Shown: positions 47,301 to 56,300 of the stretch, piece after piece
Layout of the letters: each line of letters begins with the position of its first letter
How positions within the stretch are numbered: the first letter of the stretch is position 1
From: Haliotis asinina
Lineage: Eukaryota; Mollusca; Gastropoda; Lepetellida; Haliotidae
Length of the DNA stretch: 64,000 bases
Direction: 5' to 3'
Assembly (NCBI RefSeq): GCF_037392515.1
Contig: NC_090290.1
Location: 18,737,753 to 18,801,752 of the forward strand
Translations under genes and position numbers: made by a program
Notes under the pieces: generated by a model
The model's database searches: none
What the model saw: only the letters and a program-made list of their open reading frames with translations
What the model was told of the DNA's origin: nothing

Positions 47301-50300
47301 TCACAACTTCAGAGAGAAAATTTGAACCACGGTCACTATGTAGATATTTCGGAGCACCATGTCTACATATGATGTTGTACACTAACTTATTTGCCACAGT
47401 CACTGCTTTCATGTCAGAAACAGGGAACAATTCGACAAATTTGGTGAAGTAATCTACAAACACTAATAGGTATTTGTTTCCGGTTTGTTTGTTCAGTGGT
47501 AGAGGTCCAAGAAAGTCTGTGCTAACTCTCTCAAAAGGAGCAGATGCAGTTATGGGTGTAATCTGGGCTCGCACTGGTTGAGATGGCCGTTTACGTTGAT
47601 TACAAACATCACATGAAGTCACCCATTTTGTAATATCTGAACACATACGAGGCCAAAAGTATTTCAACCTGGCCTTATTAATTGTTCGATCAATTCCGAA
47701 ATGACCACCAGCAAGGGGGTCATCATGGATTTCTCTAAGTATCTGTGACTTCATTGAATCTGGGATGGCAAGCTGAATAGATGCCATGCTGTCGTTCCTC
47801 GTCCGATTCTCACGGATCCACACATGGAATAGGATATCATTGTGCAGAAAATAAAACCTGGAGGCATTAAAAACATCTTGCCTCCTTTTCTCATTATCAG
47901 GAAGAGCACCTTCTTTCAGATACTTGATCATGTCTTGATATTGTGGATCATTGCACTGTTCCAATTGTAGTTTATTGAGCGTACTGTCTGACACTTCTGA
48001 ACATACCATGTCTGCAGAGTTAGTATATCCAGTTGTCGCCACTTGTGGAATTCCTTTCACAAGACGTTCGGGGTCAGCTTGTCGTGTTTTCAGTGTATTG
48101 ACACAGACCTCATTTGAAGCAGTTTGCTCGATTTCCGGCAATGGATGTTGCTGAATCAGGGGCGAGACGGGTGTGGTATCTGGAACGTTACAGGTAAGGA
48201 TAGAGTGATCATCTTCCTCATTCTCCAGAGATTCTTCAGCATCCGAATATGTTCGTCTTGAGATGGCATCCGCATTGCCATGCAATACTCCCGGGCGTAC
48301 AACAACAGTCATATCATATGACATGAGATATGTCACCCATCTTGCAATGCGACCAGTTGGTTCTTTTACAGACAACAACCACTTTAATGCTGAATGATCA
48401 ACTACTACTGTGAATTGAGCATGTCGAAGGAGATAATCAAAATGTTTTATGGCAAAAATAACCGCTAAACATTCTTTTTCTGTGATAGTGTAGTTTCTCT
48501 CGGGTTTGTTCATAGACCTTCCCGCATACGCGATGACTCTTTCCACTCCCTGTTGTTCCTGACATAGAACGGATCCAACAGAAAATGAACTGGCATCTGT
48601 GTATAAGACAAAGGGGGCATTGTAGTTTGGATATGCAATTACGGGTGCCGTCATGAGATTCTGCTTTAGACATTCAAATGATTCTTGACACTCTGTAGTC
48701 CAGGTGAATGGTGTATCTTTCTTGGTCAGCTGGTTCAAAGGATGAGCAAGTTTTGCATAGTCGCCAATGAATTTTCTGTAATAACCGCTGAGGCCTAAGA
48801 ATGCCCGAAGATCTTTTAAGGTAGTTGGCTGAGGGTATTCGCGAATAGCAGCTAATTTGTCAGGGTCTGGAGCGATGCCATGGGGAGTGACGATATGGCC
48901 AAGATACTTTATTTTGTGATGACCAAAGAAGCATTTTGATGGAGAGAGTTTCAGGTTTGCAGTCCGCAATCTTTCTAAAACTTCTCTGATATGAGTCATA
49001 TGTTGACTGAAGTCCTTGGAATATATGATGACGTCATCTAAATAGATGAGGCAAGATTTCCATGTCAAGCCTTGCAATACTGTTTCCATCACTCTCTGAA
49101 ATAAGGCGGGAGAGTTCTTGAGCCCCATAGGAAGCCTTCGAAACTGGAAAAGTCCAAGATGACATTTAAAGGCAGTATACTCTCTCGAGTCCGGGTCGAT
49201 CATGAGTTGGTAAAACCCACTTTGTAGGTCTAAGGTGGTAAAGAACTTCGGTTGTGCGTGGCCAATACTTTCAAGGCACTCATCAGTGGTTGGCAAAGGA
49301 TGGGCTAATAGTTCCGTGACAGAGTTCAAATTCCTGTAGTCCACAACAAATCGGTATTGGTTCTTCTGTCTCTTTGTCACAAGAAAGCATGGACTTGCCC
49401 AGGGACTCACTGAATCTTCAATAATGTTTTGATCCTTTAAGTCATTGATGCATGTTTCAAGTGCTGCTTTTTGTTGAGGGCCTAATCTGTACGACCGTGA
49501 TCTAATTGGAGCTTGATCCTGCTTCACTCTGATTTTATGAGTAATAATGTCACATGATCCAACCTTGCCATGAAGAGCAAACACATCAGAGTATTCGTCA
49601 ATCAAAGATGTGAGGTCCTGTCTTTGATGTTCGGTTATGTCACTGTTGGCAGGGGGAAGATTTACGAACCGAGAGGCTTTATCTGAATCTTTATCACAAG
49701 GAGAGATAGGTATAGTTTCATTTGCACCTCTGTTGACACTAAACCCCTGTTCATCTGCACCTTCGTCTCCAAGGTAGTACAAGCTGTCATCCTTGCTGAG
49801 ACACACAAACTTCCCGATGTAACTACCCTTCGAGATTCCAACTGGTTCATCAGACAGGTTCACTAGGCGCTGATATACATGATTGTCATTTACATGACAT
49901 AACACTTTGGCACATAAAACACCTTCAGGATAAGCACAGTTTCCATTCTCGCTAATGCCTAACACAGTGTTGGGAAGAGGGTTGCCTTTAAGCTTTGCCA
50001 AAATAACTATCTCTGAGCGCGGAGGGATAGTTACATTGTCTGCTGCAATAGTCTGTCTTCTGGGGTCAATAGACAGCTTATTCTTGCTAAAATCAAGCAG
50101 TGCATTGTGACTTGACAGAAAGTTCAGACCTAGAATAAAATCCGTGTTCAGACCGGGAACGAGGTAAAATTTCACGTTGAACATTGTCTGATTGAACCAC
50201 ACCTGTAATGTAACAGTCCCTTGAATTTCTACCTTTTCATCACTTGCCGTAACTATATATGTTTTGTCAGATTTATGAATTGGAGCATGATGAAATAACT

Positions 50301-53300
50301 TCTTGGTAATGGTTTCATATTTGGCAACACAAAAATCCGCACCAGTATCAATGAGGGCATAGTGTTTGTCCTGACCTATTGAAATTGGGACAAAGTTCTT
50401 TAAGACAGCTAAGGAAATTGTTGATAGCCTAATGTTATCATTGGTTTCACTGAGTCCACCTAGAGCCCCATTGTTCTGGGTGGACTTTGTTAGTTTTCCT
50501 GACTAGTAGTGCACTGACTTTCAAAATGACCATTCTGGTGGCAACGTCGGCAAACAACTTTAGACATGGGCTTTTTCATGTACTTGGGGCAGGTTCTCGC
50601 TGTATGGCCAACTTCGAGACACAATTGACAGCTAACTGTGGATGTGGTCACGGTGTTCAGCATGTTTACAGGGCCTTGTTCTGGGGGTTTGGCCTTCAAG
50701 GACATGATAAGATCCAGCATGGTTGATAGGGTTTGGTCCTGTTTGTTTACCTGTTCTTCTAACTTTCTCAGTTTAATTGAGCTCTGGTCCTGTGGGTTGC
50801 TGTTTCCCCCATAAGCGATGGATTCGGCTGCTATTCTAGCCGATTGGATGGCTGCTTGACATGTTGTGGGTTGTTGTTGGATTACAAATGTTCGTAAATG
50901 TGGCAAGAGGCCCCTTACAAAAATGCGCATCTTTTCATCGTCTGGTTTAGCCAGTGTGCTGCATTTGTTTTCAATGGCATTTATATAGTCTTCCAGAGGC
51001 TCACACTCCCCCATAACCCTTTCAAATAATTGCTTTTCAATTAACCACGGTTGTTGAGAACTCTTGAAATGTGTGATAAACCGATGGTACAATGCTTTTC
51101 TATTTTTCTTGTCCTCCTCGGACAGGGTTTTGAACCACTGGACTGCCCTCCAATCCAGCATGAGACGGAAAACATTCGGTGTATCACTATCCGATAAGCG
51201 GGACAGTTGGCGCCATGCCTCGAATTTCTCCAACCAAAGTTCGGGGTCCTCAGAAACATCACCAGTGAAACAATGAGGTTTCAAGTTACCGACCCCAGAA
51301 AATGGCTTAGATGGTTTGACAGTTTCAAAGTCATCGTCACTAATTTCTTGATGTTTTGATTTCTTGGGCGGCATGGTTGGCAAAATGGCGGCGAACAAAG
51401 ATACACAAGGCAATGGATAGTTTACTCACATAAACAGATGGATTGAATGTCCTTCATACTGCAATTATCGGGATCATTAGCATCTCCACCATATATGTTA
51501 CAGCTGTGTTGCTGTACTCGTATGTGAACACATAAGCCTCAACCCTTATTGGGGAGTGAAACATTCTTCTTTATTCCACGTGTATGTATATCTGACACAA
51601 AAAACACTCACTCTCCTCTCTCTTTTTGGAGTTTTCTCCCTTTTTGTACATCATAAAAAACGGAAAAGTAACATACTTAACCGAGCAAAACCCATGTACT
51701 GGTAAGAAGACTCTTGACGGGTTCACTTACCCGTCACACATGTAAACGATAACGGTCATGAAAAATAACTTTCATGCTGAAACTATTAAGGATGTAGCTA
51801 CTATGGAGTCACAATATCACTATAAAAAGAAACGGGTGGGAGGCTGCATCCCTAAAGCAAAACCAGGACAGGTGTCGCAGACGATGGTTGGAGTCGGGTT
51901 GGAGGGCAGGGATATCAGCTAAGATGTGATAATCCTTTAGGGGAATTAAACTGGGGAAATATACGGCGTGTCATAACAATTTACAAATAATCCTGTCATG
52001 TCGACCTCCGGGTGGTCATGCCACCTGTATATTTCAGACATTTAATATGATGCTTTTCTATGGGTATCTGGTATCATAACATATCTTACCATAAACTTCC
52101 TGAAAGAAAGACACGTAAGATGTTGAAACACGACACCAGATTCCTTGGCACAGAACTCTCCACTTTCGCTCCTGCAAAATGAGGGGCGGTGTGGTAGCCT
52201 AGTGTGTAAAACGTTCGCTCGTCACGCCGAAGCCCCGGGTTCGATTCCCCACATGGGTACAATGTGTGAAGCCCATTTTCTGGTGTCCCCGCCGTGATAT
52301 TGCGGGAATATTGCCAAAAGCGGCGTAAAACCAAACCCACTCACTCACTCCTGCAACCGAGTGTAGTGTAAGCAAGGTGATTCAGGCAGCACCAAACAAG
52401 ACAAGTTCACACGAACCCATCCCAACATGGATAATTAAGCATTGTCTCCCAGCAGTAGCCTCTCCAGCATCCTCAGTGATCAACTCTTCTTTAGAATCTG
52501 GAGTATTCCCGAAATGCTTCAAGGTAGCAATTGTGATGTTCATGATTGGATGTCTGCTAATTACCTGCAACTTAACAAGGACAAAACCGAATTCATCCTG
52601 TTTGGTACTCAATAGCTCGCCAAGTTTCCAGTTACTATTTTTGGACAAGATCTATGCTTCTCCAGCTACAACTGTCAAAAACCTGGGCGTTTTCATGGGT
52701 AGAGTGAGTGACTGGGTTTAGTTTTATGCCGCACTCAGCAATATTCCAGCTATATGGCAGCGGTCTGTAAATAATCGAGTCTGGACCAGACAATCCAGTG
52801 ATCAACAACATGAGTTTCTCCGATCTACTTTGGCGTTGGTGTGAGTAAATTACTATTATTTGATTTTGAGTTAGAGTGCAATTCATTGGGGAGATTTTGA
52901 CTCAAACAGACTCTAATGACTGTAGCTTGCCCTGGATCACATTCTCATAGGGTTCATAAAAATGTCGCAGCTCTGCGAGAAAATAATGGATTTCATTTTC
53001 AAAGGTATCAAACTGTAGACAATTGAATGTGAAACAGTTTTGCTTCATGTGATTTTTATGTAAAAATGAATAATTACCTCACAATTACAACAGAGAGACA
53101 GACATTACAACAGTATCCCACTAGCGCCAAATTAGGGCGTCAACATTTCACAGTAACTAGTGAGTGAGTTTAGTTTCACGCAGCACTCAGCAATATTCCA
53201 GTTATATGGCGGCGATCTGTAAATAATCGAGTCTGGACCAGACAACCCAGTAATCTACAGCAGGAGCATTGATCTGCGCAACTGGGAACCGATGACGTGT

Positions 53301-56300
53301 CAACCAAGTCAGCGAGCCTGACCACTCGATCCCGTAAGTCGCCTCTTACGACAAGCATAGTCGCCTTTTATGGCAAGCATGGGTTGCTGAAGGCCTATTC
53401 TACCCCGGGACCTTCACGGGTTTTCATGGATAGAACCATGTCGGGTAAACATCAAGCACTGAACACATCCAAGTCAGTAAACTTTCATATCGCTAACAAC
53501 GGCAAACTCAGAAAGTACACCTTGACAATGAAACTTGCAAAATTCAGTCTCAAGCAGCAAGCAGACCAATTACTGTAAGTCTCTTGCGTTTGGATCTGGC
53601 GTAATATCTCACTTACAGAGAGTTCAGAACACGGTGGCTCGTATTGTCACCCGCACTAGAAAGGATTGTCACATTACGCCATTTGTTAGGGATTTACACT
53701 GGTTGCCCATTAGACATTGAATAAGTTTCAAGCTTATGCTTTAACTATTAAGCTGCCCCAGCTGCATCCATCGTGATATTACAGAGTCATTAAGTGAGAG
53801 AGAGAGACAGATGATGATTATGATGATGTACACTGTATTATTCCAGGACCTTTTCGATGAAGTGCAGTGATGTAAATGCTGCTATTGTGAAACAGATCAA
53901 GGCATGGAAGGTCAACTACAAGGTGAATGACATAACATCAACGTTATATATGCAGGCTTACCTCCCTTATACGTGCCAGGGTATTGTGAACCTATACTCT
54001 CCCTGATTCGTAACCACTCGCCTCTTCCGTATCCTTCAAGACGATATACCCTGCATGTGCCGGAAAAATACGAGCTTTCACGAGTATAATCTGCTTTGTT
54101 ACCGCCGTTCTCAATTTCCGGACTTCCGGAACTTGCCTAATGGCGACTTGTGGACCTTTACAGAAAGGTGCCAGTGGTGACAATTAGGTCAGCAGAAACC
54201 CACACTCGCATTTTACCACGTGTTGCCACATCGCATCACCCGTCAACACTCCTGGCTTACTCTATACATTCACGTGACGAGCGATCGATGTTCGCACTGT
54301 TCATCACTGGATTGTCTGGTCCAGACTCGATTATTTGCAGACCGCCGCCATGTGGCTGGAATACTACTGAGTGCGGCATTAAACAACAAACAAACAGCCA
54401 GTTATGACACTATATACCAACCGATGCTAATGTTTGTGTTACAAGTCCCCGTAATTACTAGGGATGTCATGATTCACCGATGCATTGTGGGTAATCTTTG
54501 CACGATACGATACACGATTCAAGTGAATTTATAATCGATTCGTTTTTCTTAACATAAATGGATTAACACATTTGTTTCTTGTATTTTTCACTCAAAGCAA
54601 CAAACGTGATTTGCTGAGAATGAGTGATGGGTACATGGCTGATGGGTAATTGTCCTTTCTCAAATCTCTACCAAAAACAGAAACGAAGTGGGTAAGCTGT
54701 TTACAGGCTTTCAGTGAAGTATGGTTTCAACATCAGACACCTTACCATCAAGGTAATGGCTGCTAGTTAAGCACACAAAATGTCGAAAATATCGCAAAAT
54801 CTAAGTTAAGTATTAAATTTCAGCTTTGGTGGAGCAACCCCACACAGATGAAAGTTTCTCGAGTCACCAGTCAACACTTTCAGGACGATTTCACCTTCAC
54901 CTTCGAACAGAAAACCAACATGTGCAAAGTTCATGTAAGTGCAGAGGTGGAGGTCGAATTATGATTACTCGTAAGGACAACAGGTTGAAGCCAGCTACAA
55001 TCACATTCATAAATACACATATATCTTGACTGATAAGAGGTAAGGGTGCCTTCATTGATACTTGCCAACTCGAAGCTCGTGTGCTGTTTCCATGCTATAG
55101 ATATAGTGATGAAAGGTCAAAGATCAAGGCATGATTACAGGTCAAAGGTCAAGGCATGATTACCGACCTTTTTGGCGTCATTTTATATGACATTTTTATT
55201 TCTATTGATCTACTTTTCGTTAACAATATAGATTACGTTATAGTAAGTCAAACTGGTTTCAGGGAACTCTCTCTGAAATTTGAACACAATGAAGTCTTTT
55301 ATCAAAGTTGATTCTCTGGAGAGGTGTAGAGAATAACTTGTTGGTTTTATGTTTAATTGCAGTTCATTTATTACTCTTTTCCGTGCCTGTGTTTTGATCA
55401 TGTCTGTAGTCCCAAAGCTTCAGTTCTTGACAGTAAAGTTTCGTTTCTGACATCAAAAGTATTCAGAAAGCTTCATATCAATTTCTCAAAATGGTCCGTC
55501 GTGACGTCAGATTTCTTTACCGTGTTTTTCTGAATGAAATGGATATGAATAACAAAGACTGACTGAGTTTGGTTTTAAGCCACTTTTAGCAATATTCCAA
55601 CAACATCACGACAGGGGACACCAGAAATGGACGTCAGACATTGTACCTATGTTGGGATTCGAACCCGGGTCTTCGGCGTGAGGGCCCAACGCTTAAACCA
55701 CTAGGCTAGCCGACCAGCCCGGATAATAAAGAGATTATTACAAGTTTGACACCTTTTCCGAGGAGATGTTTTCGTCCACGTGTTTTAGGCCCAGGGAAAT
55801 TGATTTCTGACTTTGCTCACTGAATAACAAACACATCGTGTCTGATTGTTGCTAGGGACACAGCGAGTGGGTGACATGGTTCGTCTTTGACTTGGACAAT
55901 AACTACTGCGACATGTTTAATGTCCTTGAAGGTGAGCGCTTTTTCCCGATTCCAGGCTAGCAATTTGAGGGAAACGTTTCGAATGTTATTCTCTGTGCGT
56001 GTCAGTTACAGTCGGATTGTGTTCAAATTAGAAGGGTGGATGATTAAATCACTCGAAATAGGGATAGGTGAATAAAACATATATAAGACACTTACGGACT
56101 TCAGCCAGATCTAGGGTACAGATGTTCCAGGTCCCTACGCCTTATTTGTGTTTTGTGCACTTATCCCCATTTCGAGGTATTTAATAATTCATTGTTCTCA
56201 TTTGAACCCAAGTGGACAGTACGTTTGGGAAGAACACAATGTAGACTAAATATCACAAATGTCACGAACCGAAGATCACAATTACTAGGAATCCGGGGTT

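Larger units (their letters stand above)
45124..51738 (-). mobile_element. Ty3/gypsy LTR retrotransposon with chromodomain, looks whole
   Basis: The element is 6.6 kb. It has 243-base LTRs starting TG and ending CA that differ at only a couple of positions, a 4-base duplication CATG at 45120-45123 and 51739-51742, gag and pol reading frames, and a polypurine tract. The near-identity of the LTRs indicates a recent insertion. It looks whole and I see no break in the two long frames. The pol order (protease, RT, RNase H, integrase, chromodomain) is that of Metaviridae of chromovirus-like type. It lies antisense in intron 1 of the six-Cys gene. A non-coding stretch of about 0.9 kb separates pol from the 3' LTR, and no envelope frame was seen. 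Confidence 0.95.
52375..53760 (+). pseudogene. LINE reverse-transcriptase fragment (Jockey/CR1-like), interrupted and decayed
   Basis: 52377-52550 translates as IQAAPNKTSS.EPIPTWIIKHCLP, the block before the RT fingers in CR1/Jockey-type LINEs. About 52538-52690 gives DWMSANYLQLNKDKTEFILFG and TTVKNLGVFM, late RT blocks; the middle of RT, with the YADD motif, is deleted. After the insert at 52703-53419 the LINE goes on with the thumb region: 'FHIANNGKLRKYTLTMKLAK', then 'LQRVQNTVARIVTRTRKDCHITPFVRDLHWLP' spread over 53470-53720 in changing frames. Multiple frame breaks and stops show it is dead. Confidence 0.75.
44431..53846. other. Intron 1 of the six-Cys secreted protein gene
   Basis: Apart from about 130 bases after exon 1 and short unique stretches near 51811-52177, nearly the whole intron is mobile-element sequence. 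Confidence 0.8.
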
